From positions 1 through 64,000 of the forward strand of contig CAKTOX010000006.1 in the NCBI GenBank assembly GCA_934590355.1: a stretch of 64,000 nucleotides of DNA. The letters run 5' to 3'. The position numbers and the translations under genes are program-made. The notes under the pieces are model-generated. The model had not been told where the DNA came from and searched no databases. It saw only the letters and a list, made by a program, of their open reading frames with translations. Below, in pieces: positions 33,285 to 42,238 of this stretch; position 1 is the stretch's first letter, and each line of letters opens with the position of its first letter. The DNA comes from an uncultured Oscillospiraceae bacterium (GTDB lineage: Bacteria; Bacillota; Clostridia; Oscillospirales; Oscillospiraceae).

Positions 33285-33317
33285 TTACATAAGTATAATA
33301 TTTATTACCTTATGTAA
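33285..33317. promoter_or_regulatory. Inverted repeat flanking a -10-like box upstream of spoIIE
   Basis: TTACATAAG (33285-33293) and CTTATGTAA (33309-33317) are perfect 9-base inverted repeats with a 15-base spacer that begins with TATAAT (33294-33299). The spoIIE start codon is at 33332. No good -35 box is visible at the usual distance, which would fit an activated promoter. This is a candidate operator; the cognate protein is not known. Confidence 0.5.
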
Positions 33318-33331
33318 ACTTGGAGGCGGCG

Positions 33332-35665
33332 ATGAACATGAAAGATCCAATCGCGTCGATTCGTGGCGCGATAAGCAAAAGCGCGTCGGAGCGTGCGTCG
33401 GCGGAGGTCGTGACGGCGGCAATGGCGGTGGTGCATATGATAGGCGGCGCGGTGCTCGCGTCGGCAAAGCTGCTGGGCGCTGCGGGGCCGTTCGGCATGG
33501 CGGCGGTCGCGGCTTCGGGCGCGGGGATAAACGGCGTGGCCTGTCTCATCGGTGCCGCCGTCGGCTATGTTGCAAGCGAGGGCATTTCCGGCAGCATACG
33601 CTACTTGGCGGCGATTTTCCTCGTCTACACCGTCAACTTCGCGTTTCAGGAGACCCGCATTGCGCAGTCGCGCGTCTTTGCGCCGGCGCTCGCCGCTGTC
33701 TGCGCGCTCGGCACCGGAATACTGGCGAGCTTTACGTCCGTGTTCAGTCAGGCTCCGGCAGCGGCGGTCATCTTGCTCGAAACGGTGTTTTCCTTCGGCG
33801 GCTGCCTGTTTCTGCGCGAGGCGATGGACGACACCGAGCGCACGACCGAGTCCGAGGAGCTGCGTCACGGCGGCAGCGTCGTGATAACCGTCGCGGTGCT
33901 GCTCATGGCACTGTCACAGATCGAAATATTCGGCGCACTGTCGCTCGGCAGACTTATCGCGCTCCTGCTCGTCATGACCTGCACGCTGCGCTGCGGCATG
34001 ATGACCGGCTGCACCATCGGCGCGGCGTTCGGCATCGCAATGGATCTGACTGCGGGCGGCACGCCGTTTTTCACCATGGCATACGCCTTCGCGGGGCTGC
34101 TGTCGGGCGTGTTTAACCGCCACGGCAGAATTGCATTTTTGCTCGCGTTCACGGTCGCAAATGCCGCGGCGGTGGCCTGTGCGTGGGCTGTCACGCAAAG
34201 AACCGAGGCACTGTTCGAGGTGTTCGCGGCGTCGGTTATTTTTCTGCTGCTGCCCTCGGGATTTTTGAGCCGCGTCGGCTCCGTCGTGCAGCCTGTTGTC
34301 AGCGGCAGCGGCGAATCGGGACTGCGCCGCTATGTTGCGCGCCGCGTCATGGGGCTCGGCAGCGCCTACGAAAGCCTTTATGTGATCGTCCGCCGCAACG
34401 TCGAGCAGCCGTTCAACGACGCAGATCCCGCCAAGGTCTTTGACCGCGCCGCAGACAGCGTTTGCCTCGGTTGTAGGGAGAAAAACCGATGCTGGAACCG
34501 CGATTATCTCGACACTCTCGGCGCGCTCAACGACGCTACGGAGCAAATGCAGCGGCGCGGTACGCTCGAAATATCCGACCTGCCGCGCAGATTTACGGAA
34601 AAGTGCAGGACTCCCGAGGCGTTCGTCACCGCCGTCAACGCGGAGCTGCGCGCCTCGGCTTATCGCCGTCAGTTTGCCGCAAGCCTGCGCGAGAGCCGCG
34701 ACACCGCGTGGGGGCAGTATGCGGATATGGCGAACATTCTTTTCTGTGTATCTAAAGAGCTTGCCGGAACCAACGGCGCCGACCACCTTGCGGAGCGGCG
34801 GCTCATTCGCTTCCTGCTGTCCGAGGACATTGACGCCGATGCCGCAGTTTACCGCGACGCGCGGGGCAGACTGCGCGCCGTCATAGAAAGCGGCTCGCTC
34901 CCCAAGCTCACAAAGCAGCCGAATTATCTCGACAAGCTCTCGGCAGTGCTCGGTCTGCGCCTTTGCCGCCTGCACACTGTGCCCGACAGCGAGGCAAAGC
35001 TCATTTTACTCGAGGCCGAGCCTCTTGCCGTTTCCGTCGGTATCGCGGCAATAAAGAAAAAGGGCGAGAAGGTCAGCGGCGACAAGGGTACTTATTTTAA
35101 AACCGACGCGGGCGTACTGTGCGTCATTCTCTCCGACGGCATGGGCAGCGGGGCGCAGGCAGCGGGGGAGAGCGGCGAGGTCGTCGAAATACTCGAACGC
35201 TTCCTGCGCGCGGGCGTGGACCCCGCAGTCGCAATGAAAACATTAAACTCCGTCATGCTCTTAAAATGCGGCGACAATTGGGGCTTTGCGACGGTGGACT
35301 TAATGTGCGTCGATCTCTTTTCGGGCGAGACCTGCTTTTATAAATACGGCGCCGCGCCCAGCTACGTTTCCGGCGGCAAGGGCATCCGCCGAATCAAATG
35401 CGAGAGCTTTGCGCCGGGGCTGAGCGGCCTTGCCGGAGCCGCCCCCGATGTGGTCAGAATGCGTCTGAAGCCCGGCAGCACCGCAATAATCGCCTCCGAC
35501 GGCGTGGTCGGAGATGAGGACGATACTTGGCTGCGAGATATTATGTTAACTGAACATAATGACATGAAGCAGCTTGCGCGGGCAACCCTGCGCGCCGCCG
35601 AGCGCAGCTTCGGTGCCGCCGACGACATGACCGTGCTTGCGGTGCGAGTGGAAGAGCGCGCATAG
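33332..35665 (+). CDS. spoIIE: Stage II sporulation protein E (SpoIIE), PP2C-type phosphatase
   Basis: I choose the ATG at 33332, 5 bases after GGAGG; an in-frame TTG at 33320 overlaps that site. The 777-residue product has a run of about ten hydrophobic helices in the first 320 residues and a central domain with CLGCREKNRCWNRDY. The C-terminal PP2C phosphatase (about 570-777) contains the metal-binding SDGMGSGAQA, IASDGV and DDMTVLAV. SpoIIE dephosphorylates SpoIIAA to release sigma-F in the forespore and also acts in asymmetric division. Element copy A and the inverted repeat lie directly upstream. Confidence 0.94.
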   Translation: MNMKDPIASIRGAISKSASERASAEVVTAAMAVVHMIGGAVLASAKLLGAAGPFGMAAVAASGAGINGVACLIGAAVGYVASEGISGSIRYLAAIFLVYTVNFAFQETRIAQSRVFAPALAAVCALGTGILASFTSVFSQAPAAAVILLETVFSFGGCLFLREAMDDTERTTESEELRHGGSVVITVAVLLMALSQIEIFGALSLGRLIALLLVMTCTLRCGMMTGCTIGAAFGIAMDLTAGGTPFFTMAYAFAGLLSGVFNRHGRIAFLLAFTVANAAAVACAWAVTQRTEALFEVFAASVIFLLLPSGFLSRVGSVVQPVVSGSGESGLRRYVARRVMGLGSAYESLYVIVRRNVEQPFNDADPAKVFDRAADSVCLGCREKNRCWNRDYLDTLGALNDATEQMQRRGTLEISDLPRRFTEKCRTPEAFVTAVNAELRASAYRRQFAASLRESRDTAWGQYADMANILFCVSKELAGTNGADHLAERRLIRFLLSEDIDADAAVYRDARGRLRAVIESGSLPKLTKQPNYLDKLSAVLGLRLCRLHTVPDSEAKLILLEAEPLAVSVGIAAIKKKGEKVSGDKGTYFKTDAGVLCVILSDGMGSGAQAAGESGEVVEILERFLRAGVDPAVAMKTLNSVMLLKCGDNWGFATVDLMCVDLFSGETCFYKYGAAPSYVSGGKGIRRIKCESFAPGLSGLAGAAPDVVRMRLKPGSTAIIASDGVVGDEDDTWLRDIMLTEHNDMKQLARATLRAAERSFGAADDMTVLAVRVEERA

Positions 35666-35730
35666 GGCATAAGAGTATGGAAAAACGGACAGAATATCAT
35701 AAGCAAAACTGCGGCAGGGAGGCTGACAGC

Positions 35731-36003
35731 GTGGTAAAAGGAGTTGCAAAACGGGTCATTGTGGTTCGCTCGCCCGACCCCAAAATTTTCGAGGAGGCGA
35801 TTTTCATCGTGCGCGAGGACTATGGCAAGGACGCGGGGATTAGCCGGGCGCAGCTTCTCAGTGAGGCTCAGCGTGCGGCGGGGCTGTATATGGGCTCGCT
35901 TCGAAAGAGCCGTAAAAAGCAGCTCCCGCCCGCGCTTCTAGCCGTAATGTCGGCTATACTCGGCAGCGGCGCCGCAGCCGCGCTCGTATATTTCGTGATG
36001 TAA
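35731..36003 (+). CDS. Conserved small protein of Clostridia with C-terminal membrane helix
   Basis: I prefer the GTG at 35731 (GGGAGG about 8 bases upstream), giving 90 residues beginning MVKGVAKRVIVVRSPDPK. An ATG at 35677, 18 codons earlier, is also possible. The segment KRVIVVRSPDP...FEEAIFIVRED, followed by a helix containing LLSEAQRAA, is familiar from small uncharacterised clostridial proteins, some mislabelled as translation factors. Unlike those, a basic patch (RKSRKKQ) and a hydrophobic C-terminal helix follow here. The function is unknown. It lies 65 bases after spoIIE. Confidence 0.75.
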   Translation: MVKGVAKRVIVVRSPDPKIFEEAIFIVREDYGKDAGISRAQLLSEAQRAAGLYMGSLRKSRKKQLPPALLAVMSAILGSGAAAALVYFVM

Positions 36004-36014
36004 TAAAATATTTC

Positions 36015-36062
36015 TTTACATTTTTGCCTCGAAGGGTGTAATATGTGATTAGCCAACGCTAA
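36015..36062 (+). promoter_or_regulatory. Promoter and candidate metal-sensor operator of copA
   Basis: TTTACA (36015-36020) and TAATAT (36039-36044) are 18 bases apart. Immediately downstream, TTAGC (36049-36053) and GCTAA (36058-36062) form an inverted repeat with a CAAC spacer, overlapping the expected transcription start. The repeat resembles half-sites of DtxR-like metalloregulators more than the TACAnnTGTA box of CopY. Confidence 0.5.
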
Positions 36063-36075
36063 CTGAGGTGATCAC

Positions 36076-38313
36076 ATGACCGAAAAGACATTTGTAATAT
36101 CCGGAATGCACTGTGCCGCGTGCTCTGCGAGCCTTGAGCGCTTTATGCAGCGCCAAGCGGGAGTGCAGAGCGTTTCGGTTAATCTTACGACCGAAAAAAT
36201 GGACATAGTTTATGACGATACGCTCGACGCCGAGAAGATAATCGAGCTCGTATCGCGCCTGAGCTTCGGTGCGCAGGAGTATGTCAGCGCCGATGCGCTT
36301 GCTGCTGAAAATCGCAGGAAGCAGGAGGCGGAAAAGAAGGCAGAGCTTGACGCGATGAAAAGGCGCGTTATCATGTGCATATGCTTTGCCGTGCCGCTTT
36401 TATACGTGTCGATGGGGCACATGGTGGGGCTTCCGCTGCCTATGTTCATGTCTCCGCACCACGCGCCGCTCGTCTTTGCGCTTGTGCAGCTTTTGCTCAC
36501 TCTGCCCATTGTGATAGGCGGCAGAAGCTTTTACATTAACGGCTTCGGCAGCCTCGTCAAGGGGCATCCGAATATGGACACCCTCGTTGCGGTCGGCACG
36601 TTTTCTGCGCTGGTCTACGGCTTGTATGCGCTCGTGAAAATAGCGCTCGGCGATGCGGGCTATGCGGAGAATTTGTTCTTTGAAAGTGCGGCGGTGGTCA
36701 TTACGCTCGTCATGCTCGGAAAGTATCTCGAGGCGCGCAGCAAGCGCCACACCTCCGATGCGATACGCGCACTGACGGAGCTTGCGCCCGAAACGGCGCT
36801 CGTGACCCGCCACGGCGAGACAGGCGAGGTGCCCGTGTCTGAGCTGCGCGAGGGTGATGTGATAACCGTGCGCCCGGGCGAGAGGTTTCCCTGCGACGGC
36901 GTCGTTACCTCGGGCGCGTCAAGCGCCGATCTGAGCATGCTCACGGGCGAGAGCGTCCCCGTCACGCTCGACGTCGGCAGCGGCGTCACAGGCGGCAGCA
37001 TTAACGGCGAGGGACTTATCGTGTTCACCGCGACCAAGGTGGGCGGTGACACAACGCTTGCACAGATAATCCGCATGGTCGAGGACGCGCAGGGCAAAAA
37101 AGCCCCGATAGCAAAGCTTGCCGACAAGGTCGCGGGCGTTTTTGTGCCGGTCGTCATGGCGATAGCCGTCGTTTCGGCGATCGTCTGGGCGCTGTGCGGC
37201 AAGGACATCGAATTTGTGCTCAACGTGTTTGTGTCCGTGCTCGTTGTGGCGTGCCCATGCTCACTCGGACTTGCAACGCCGACCGCCATTATGGTCGGCA
37301 CGGGACGCGGTGCGGAAATGGGTATCCTCTATAAAAGCGGCGAGGCGCTTCAGGCAATGGCGTTTGCCGATACCGTTGTGCTGGACAAGACAGGCACAGT
37401 CACCGAGGGCAGACCCAAGCTGCAAAGCATTTATTCCGAAGCACTCCCCGAAAACGAGCTTCTTGCCGTCTGCGCTGCGGCGGAATCGGGCTCGGAGCAC
37501 CCCGTAGCCAAGGCGATAACGGCTGCCGCAGAGGAGCGAGGGCTAAAGCTGCCCGCCGCGGAGAATATAACGGCAGTGCCCGGCCGCGGCATAAAAGCGC
37601 GCGTGGCGGGGCATGACGTGCTCATCGGAAACGCCCTTCTCATGCAGGAAAACGGCATTGCGCTCGGCGCGGCAGATAGGCGCGCAGAATCGGAGCGCGA
37701 GGGCAACATGCTCATGTTTGCCGCTCTCGACGGCAGCTTTGCAGGGCTCTTCGGCGCGGTCGATACCGTCAAAAAAGACAGCCCCGACGCCATAAATGCT
37801 TTGCATAACACAGGTATTGAAACAATTATGTTAACCGGAGATAACGAGCAGGCAGCAAGATCCATTGCCGGGAAGGCCAATATTGATAAGGTGCTCGCGG
37901 GCGTTTTGCCCGACGGCAAGGCCGGTGAGGTCGAAAAGCTCAAGTCTGCGGGCAGAAAGGTATGCATGGTCGGCGACGGCATAAACGATGCGCCAGCCCT
38001 TGCCTCGGCGGATATCGGCGTTGCCATCGGCAGCGGCACGGACGTTGCGATAGAGTCGGCGGACGTCGTGCTCATGGGCACGGAGCTCGGCTCACTCGTC
38101 ACGGCGCTGCGCCTCAGTAAGGCGGTCATCAGAAATATTAAGCAAAATTTGTTCTGGGCGTTTTTCTATAACAGCGTCGGCATCCCGTTTGCCGCGGGTG
38201 TGCTGTATGCCTTCGGCGGTCCGTTGCTCAGCCCCATGTTTGCCGGTGCAGCCATGGCGCTCAGCTCGATTTCCGTCGTTTCAAATGCGCTGAGATTAAA
38301 GAAGTTTAAATGA
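36076..38313 (+). CDS. copA: Copper-exporting P-type ATPase CopA
   Basis: The 745-residue product begins with one heavy-metal-associated domain (GMHCAAC, residues 10-16). It continues with eight predicted membrane helices, the ion-binding CPC in CPCSLGLATP (about 393-402), the phosphorylation site DKTGTVTEG (about 437), the HP motif SEHPVAKA, and the hinge GDGINDAPALA (about 632). The CPC plus a Met/Cys-type N-terminal domain indicates Cu(I) transport out of the cytoplasm. It is monocistronic with its own promoter and a shared terminator downstream. Confidence 0.94.
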   Translation: MTEKTFVISGMHCAACSASLERFMQRQAGVQSVSVNLTTEKMDIVYDDTLDAEKIIELVSRLSFGAQEYVSADALAAENRRKQEAEKKAELDAMKRRVIMCICFAVPLLYVSMGHMVGLPLPMFMSPHHAPLVFALVQLLLTLPIVIGGRSFYINGFGSLVKGHPNMDTLVAVGTFSALVYGLYALVKIALGDAGYAENLFFESAAVVITLVMLGKYLEARSKRHTSDAIRALTELAPETALVTRHGETGEVPVSELREGDVITVRPGERFPCDGVVTSGASSADLSMLTGESVPVTLDVGSGVTGGSINGEGLIVFTATKVGGDTTLAQIIRMVEDAQGKKAPIAKLADKVAGVFVPVVMAIAVVSAIVWALCGKDIEFVLNVFVSVLVVACPCSLGLATPTAIMVGTGRGAEMGILYKSGEALQAMAFADTVVLDKTGTVTEGRPKLQSIYSEALPENELLAVCAAAESGSEHPVAKAITAAAEERGLKLPAAENITAVPGRGIKARVAGHDVLIGNALLMQENGIALGAADRRAESEREGNMLMFAALDGSFAGLFGAVDTVKKDSPDAINALHNTGIETIMLTGDNEQAARSIAGKANIDKVLAGVLPDGKAGEVEKLKSAGRKVCMVGDGINDAPALASADIGVAIGSGTDVAIESADVVLMGTELGSLVTALRLSKAVIRNIKQNLFWAFFYNSVGIPFAAGVLYAFGGPLLSPMFAGAAMALSSISVVSNALRLKKFK

Positions 38314-38341
38314 AAAAAGCTGCCCGACAGGGCAGCTTTTT
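38314..38341. terminator. Bidirectional terminator between copA and recG
   Basis: AAAAAGCTGCCC (38314-38325) pairs perfectly with GGGCAGCTTTTT (38330-38341) around GACA. The flanking A- and T-runs serve both convergent transcripts. Confidence 0.93.
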
Positions 38342-38354
38342 GGTTTACATAATT

Positions 38355-40409
38355 TCAGTTAAGCGTATCGGCATTGAGCGTAAACAGGCGCTCTACTGAG
38401 GTCTTGAGCTCGGCGTGCTCGGGCGCGGTGAGCTCAGGGTCAGCTTGCAGAAGCTCATGCGCCGCGCTCTGCGCAGTCTGCAAAACGCTCATGTCCGAGC
38501 AGATGTCGGCAATATGCATCGCGGGCAGACCGTGCTGGCGCGAGCCGAAGAAATCGCCCGGACCGCGCAGCTTCAGGTCTTCTTCGGCGATTTTGAAGCC
38601 GTCGGAGGTCTTTGTCATGACCTTTAGCCGTGACATGGACACCTCGTTGTCCGTGTCCGAAACGAGCACACAGTAGCTCTTGTGCGCGCCGCGCCCGACT
38701 CTGCCGCGAAGCTGGTGGAGCTGACTGAGCCCGAAGCGATCGGCATTTTCAACTATCATTAGCGCCGCGTTCGGCACGTCAACGCCGACCTCAATGACGG
38801 TCGTCGAGACCAGAATGTCAATATCGCCTGCCACGAAGGTTGACATAATATCGCTCTTTTGCTTTGGCTTGAGCTTACCGTGAACGCAGGCAACGCGCAG
38901 ATCGGGGAAGCATCGCTGAAGCTCCGCCGCGTGCTCCTGAGCCGATTTCATGCCCGCGGGCAGCTCCTCGTTTTCCTCTATCATCGGGCACACGACAAAA
39001 ACCTGCCGCCCCTCGGTTACGAGCCTGCGGATAAACCCGTACAGGCGTGCGCGATAGCTCTCCGTGACGGCAAACGTATCGACCTTCTGCCGCCCGGGGG
39101 GCATTTCGTCTATGACCGAAATGTCAAGGTCGCCGTAGATCATGAGCGCAAGCGTGCGCGGTATCGGAGTTGCGGACATGACGAGCACGTGCGGCTTTGC
39201 TCCTTTTGAAATGAGGCTCGAGCGCTGGCTCACGCCGAAGCGGTGCTGCTCGTCGGTGATGACAAGCGCGAGGTCGGAGTATTCGACGTCGTCGGAAAAC
39301 AGCGCGTGAGTGCCGATGATAAGATCGAGTTCGCCCGCCTTGAGCTGTGCCTTGACCTCACGCTTTTGCTTTGCGGTCATTGAGCCCGTGAGCTTTCCGA
39401 TGCGAAGTCCGAAGGGAGACAATAACTCGCTGAGCGTGTCAAAATGCTGCTGCGCGAGTATCTCGGTCGGCGCCATGAAGGCGCAGGCGTGCCCGCTTTT
39501 ATGCACATACCAAACAAGCGCCGCCGCAACGAGGGTCTTGCCGCTTCCGACGTCGCCCTGCACGAGCCTGTTCATCGCCTTTCCCGAGCGCATATCGCGT
39601 ATTGCGTCTTCAACGGCGCGCTTCTGAGCCCCTGTCGGCTCGAACGGCAGCGAGGCGTAAAACTCGTTTACATCGTGCGCGGGCATTAAAATTCCGTCTG
39701 CCTTGCTGTGACTGCCCTTCATTTTTCCGAGTGCGCACGCAAGCAAAAACAGCTCCTCGAAAACAAGCCTGCGCCGTGCAAGCTCAAGATCCTCAAAGCT
39801 CGCGGGGAAGTGGATATTTTCGTATGCGTAATCCGTCTGCGCAAGGCGGTATTTTTCGCGCACGAGGTCAGGCAGCACCTCTGGCAGCTCCGAGCCGCAG
39901 GCGTCAAGAGCCTGCCGCACTGCGCTCATGACAAGCTTTTGCGACAGCCCCGTCGTGAGCCTGTACACCGGTACTATCCGCCCAATGACGCCGCCCGGAG
40001 CGCCATCGCGCTCGTACACGGGGTTTGACATCGTCCTGCGCGAGCCGACGCCGATTATTTTTCCGTAGAAATTCAGGCACTCGCCGCGATGGATATTGTC
40101 CTTGACATAGGGCTGATTGAAATATGTTATGTCAACCGAGCCGCTATCGTCCACAACGCGGAACTTCACAAGCTCCATGCCGCGGCGTATCCGCGTGAGG
40201 CGGGGCGTGTCGGCGACTATCGCCTTTATGCATACCGTCTCGCCGTCGCAGGTGAGAGCGATGGGGCGAAAATCGCTGCGATCCTCGTATTTTCGGGGAA
40301 AATAAGAAACAAGGTCATGGACGGTGAATATACCCAGCTTGTTAAAGAGCTGGGCTTTTTTCTCGCCTATGCCCTTGCAGTATCGGATATCGGTGTCAAG
40401 ATATTTCAT
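38355..40409 (-). CDS. recG: ATP-dependent DNA helicase RecG
   Basis: The 684-residue product has the N-terminal wedge/OB domain of RecG. Walker A is GDVGSGKTLVAAAL, motif II reads DEQHRFG (the RecG form of the DEAD box), motif III is SATPIPRT, and the C-terminal helicase half includes TTVIEVGVDVPNA and QLRGRVGRG. RecG remodels stalled replication forks and branched DNA. It is the last gene of an apbE-glycosylase-recG run and its start lies 2 bases after the glycosylase stop. Confidence 0.96.
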   Translation of the reverse strand: MKYLDTDIRYCKGIGEKKAQLFNKLGIFTVHDLVSYFPRKYEDRSDFRPIALTCDGETVCIKAIVADTPRLTRIRRGMELVKFRVVDDSGSVDITYFNQPYVKDNIHRGECLNFYGKIIGVGSRRTMSNPVYERDGAPGGVIGRIVPVYRLTTGLSQKLVMSAVRQALDACGSELPEVLPDLVREKYRLAQTDYAYENIHFPASFEDLELARRRLVFEELFLLACALGKMKGSHSKADGILMPAHDVNEFYASLPFEPTGAQKRAVEDAIRDMRSGKAMNRLVQGDVGSGKTLVAAALVWYVHKSGHACAFMAPTEILAQQHFDTLSELLSPFGLRIGKLTGSMTAKQKREVKAQLKAGELDLIIGTHALFSDDVEYSDLALVITDEQHRFGVSQRSSLISKGAKPHVLVMSATPIPRTLALMIYGDLDISVIDEMPPGRQKVDTFAVTESYRARLYGFIRRLVTEGRQVFVVCPMIEENEELPAGMKSAQEHAAELQRCFPDLRVACVHGKLKPKQKSDIMSTFVAGDIDILVSTTVIEVGVDVPNAALMIVENADRFGLSQLHQLRGRVGRGAHKSYCVLVSDTDNEVSMSRLKVMTKTSDGFKIAEEDLKLRGPGDFFGSRQHGLPAMHIADICSDMSVLQTAQSAAHELLQADPELTAPEHAELKTSVERLFTLNADTLN

Positions 40410-40411
40410 GA

Positions 40412-40915
40412 TTATTTCAGCCTAAATCTCCATAGCGCGTTCCTGTCGGCCTCGTCCGCGTAGCCTATCCCGACACGCGGCAAAGATGTTATGTTAACCT
40501 CGGCGCCGTCGTCCTCTATCCTCAGTGCGGGGCAGGAGAGTATATCCTCGCGGTTGAGCGTGCGGCCGATGCCGAGCGCCTTGGTGAGCTTTCCCGGGCC
40601 GTCATAGCCCTCGACGCCGCGAATGAGCACTGCCTGCGGGTCGCCCTCGGTGCCGGAAACGATGTTCAGCATCTCGTGCATTCCGTAGCACAGGTAAACG
40701 TAGATCGTGCCGCCGTCGCGCCAAAGCACCTCCGTGCGCGAGGTCTTGCCCTTGTGCGCGTGACAGGCGCTGTCCTCAACGCCGAGGTACGCCTCCGTTT
40801 CGGTTATGCGCAGGCGCAGCTCGCGCCCGTCGGGGAGCGTTCGCACGAGCAGCTTACCGACGAGTGCCTTGGCAAGCGTGACGGCGTCCTGCCTGAAAAA
40901 CTCGCGGCTCGGCAT
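40412..40915 (-). CDS. 3-methyladenine DNA glycosylase (AAG/MPG family)
   Basis: The 167-residue product starts at the ATG at 40915, overlapping the apbE stop (TGATG). A GTG one codon earlier is possible. It has the MPG-fold markers: TETEAYLG with the catalytic Glu, DSACHAHKGKTSRT, IYVYLCYGMHEMLNIV and GPGKLTKALGI. This enzyme excises alkylated and deaminated purines from DNA. Its position before recG makes a DNA-repair pair. Confidence 0.95.
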   Translation of the reverse strand: MPSREFFRQDAVTLAKALVGKLLVRTLPDGRELRLRITETEAYLGVEDSACHAHKGKTSRTEVLWRDGGTIYVYLCYGMHEMLNIVSGTEGDPQAVLIRGVEGYDGPGKLTKALGIGRTLNREDILSCPALRIEDDGAEVNITSLPRVGIGYADEADRNALWRFRLK

Positions 40916-41970
40916 CACTCCACCATCTTGAGCGTGTAATCGGTCTTATTTGTGAGCGAGAACATCTCAAGCAGCCCCGTTGTGCAAAGCACCTTGTTGT
41001 CCTTGGTTATCATTATCATGTCAAAGCCGCCGTTATTGCGCCAGTAGTTGAGCGCAGCGCTCTGCCCGAGCACGAACATCGCCGTGGAAAGGCAGTCGGC
41101 GAGAGTGCCGTCCTTGCAGACGATCGTGACCGAAACAAGGTCGTTGTCGGCGGGGTAGCCTGTCGAGGGGTCAATGATGTGGTGATACTTCGTGCCGTCG
41201 GCCGCGGTAAAATAGCGCTGGTAGCTGCCGCTGGTGATTATCGCGGTCTCGCCGACGCTGAGCGTGCCGACATATGAGCCGGGGTTGTTGGGATCCTCGA
41301 CCGCGACCGTCCAGTTCGAGCCGTCGGGCTTCGTACCGAGCGTCTGCACGTTGCCGCCGAGGGAAACTATGCCGCTCTCAACGCCGCTTTTGCGCAGTGC
41401 ATCGATCGCATATTTCGATGCGCAGCCCTTTGCGACCGAGCCGAAGCTTATCTGAGTTCCCGCGGGCATACGCACGGAGAAGTTGCCCTCGCCGTCAAAG
41501 TCCGTTATCTCGGTCTTGCCGAAGCCGAGGCTTTTGCGCAATTCCTTAATGGTGTCATCGTCGGGCACGGTGCCGGTCTCGTCCTTAAATTCACCCCACG
41601 CCTCATAAAGCGGGTAGACCGACAGGTCGAGCGCGCCGCCGGAAAGCGCATACACGCTCAGCGCGGTCGTGAGCATCTCGTTTACCTGAGGCGTCACGAC
41701 TACGTCCTGCCCCTCGGCGTGGTTTATCTGATATGCGTAGCTGCCCTCGTTGTTGGGGTCGAGCACGTCGTCGAGGGAGTTTATAACGCCCACGGCGGCG
41801 TCAATGCCCGCCTTCGCGTCCTTGCCGTAGGCGGTGATGTTCATGACGGTGTCCATTGCAAATATCTGCTTCTGCACGGGCTCATCGCCGTTGCAGCCGC
41901 CCAAGGGCAGCAGCAGACATACGCAAAGCGCAAGCGCGACGAGCCGAGCGTATTTAAAATTATGCTTCAT
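40915..41970 (-). CDS. apbE: FAD:protein FMN transferase (ApbE), lipoprotein
   Basis: The 351-residue product has a lipoprotein signal ending in LGGC. The ApbE domain follows: an early MDTVMNITAYG strand, the GSVAKGCASKYAIDAL motif, SLGGNVQTLG, and HIIDPSTGYP with the conserved histidine and aspartate. It transfers FMN from FAD to Ser/Thr residues of extracytoplasmic redox proteins such as Rnf/Nqr-type subunits. It is the first gene of the minus-strand run and has GAGGATC before its start. Confidence 0.95.
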   Translation of the reverse strand: MKHNFKYARLVALALCVCLLLPLGGCNGDEPVQKQIFAMDTVMNITAYGKDAKAGIDAAVGVINSLDDVLDPNNEGSYAYQINHAEGQDVVVTPQVNEMLTTALSVYALSGGALDLSVYPLYEAWGEFKDETGTVPDDDTIKELRKSLGFGKTEITDFDGEGNFSVRMPAGTQISFGSVAKGCASKYAIDALRKSGVESGIVSLGGNVQTLGTKPDGSNWTVAVEDPNNPGSYVGTLSVGETAIITSGSYQRYFTAADGTKYHHIIDPSTGYPADNDLVSVTIVCKDGTLADCLSTAMFVLGQSAALNYWRNNGGFDMIMITKDNKVLCTTGLLEMFSLTNKTDYTLKMVE

Positions 41971-42170
41971 ATCATGATCCTCAATTGCTGTCTGTATTAT
42001 TTATATAGTATATCATATAAGAAATCAAAAGAAAACCGAAAATTTGCAGAGCCGAGATACAATAACTTTGAGTAGAAAACGGAAACAAACACAATATATT
42101 GTAATGCAGGCAAATTTGCAGCATTTACAGAATGTTTACAGCAAAATCGGCAGATACGCGGCGACTTGTG

Positions 42171-42199
42171 TTGACATAATTCGACTCGTGTGTTACAAT
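42171..42199 (+). promoter_or_regulatory. Promoter of the NlpC/P60 cell-wall hydrolase gene
   Basis: A perfect TTGACA (42171-42176) precedes TACAAT (42194-42199) by 17 bases. The start codon is at 42239 with GAGGAG before it. The 270-base divergent interval upstream is AT-rich and shows nothing else clear. Confidence 0.82.
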
Positions 42200-42238
42200 T
42201 TGATTACTAATTGTGTAAAACACGAGGAGTAAAAAACG

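Noticed and set aside
33056..33317. Two 64-codon frames across element copy A
   Set aside because: They depend on hairpin sequence that is not preserved in copy B, so they are not conserved coding regions.
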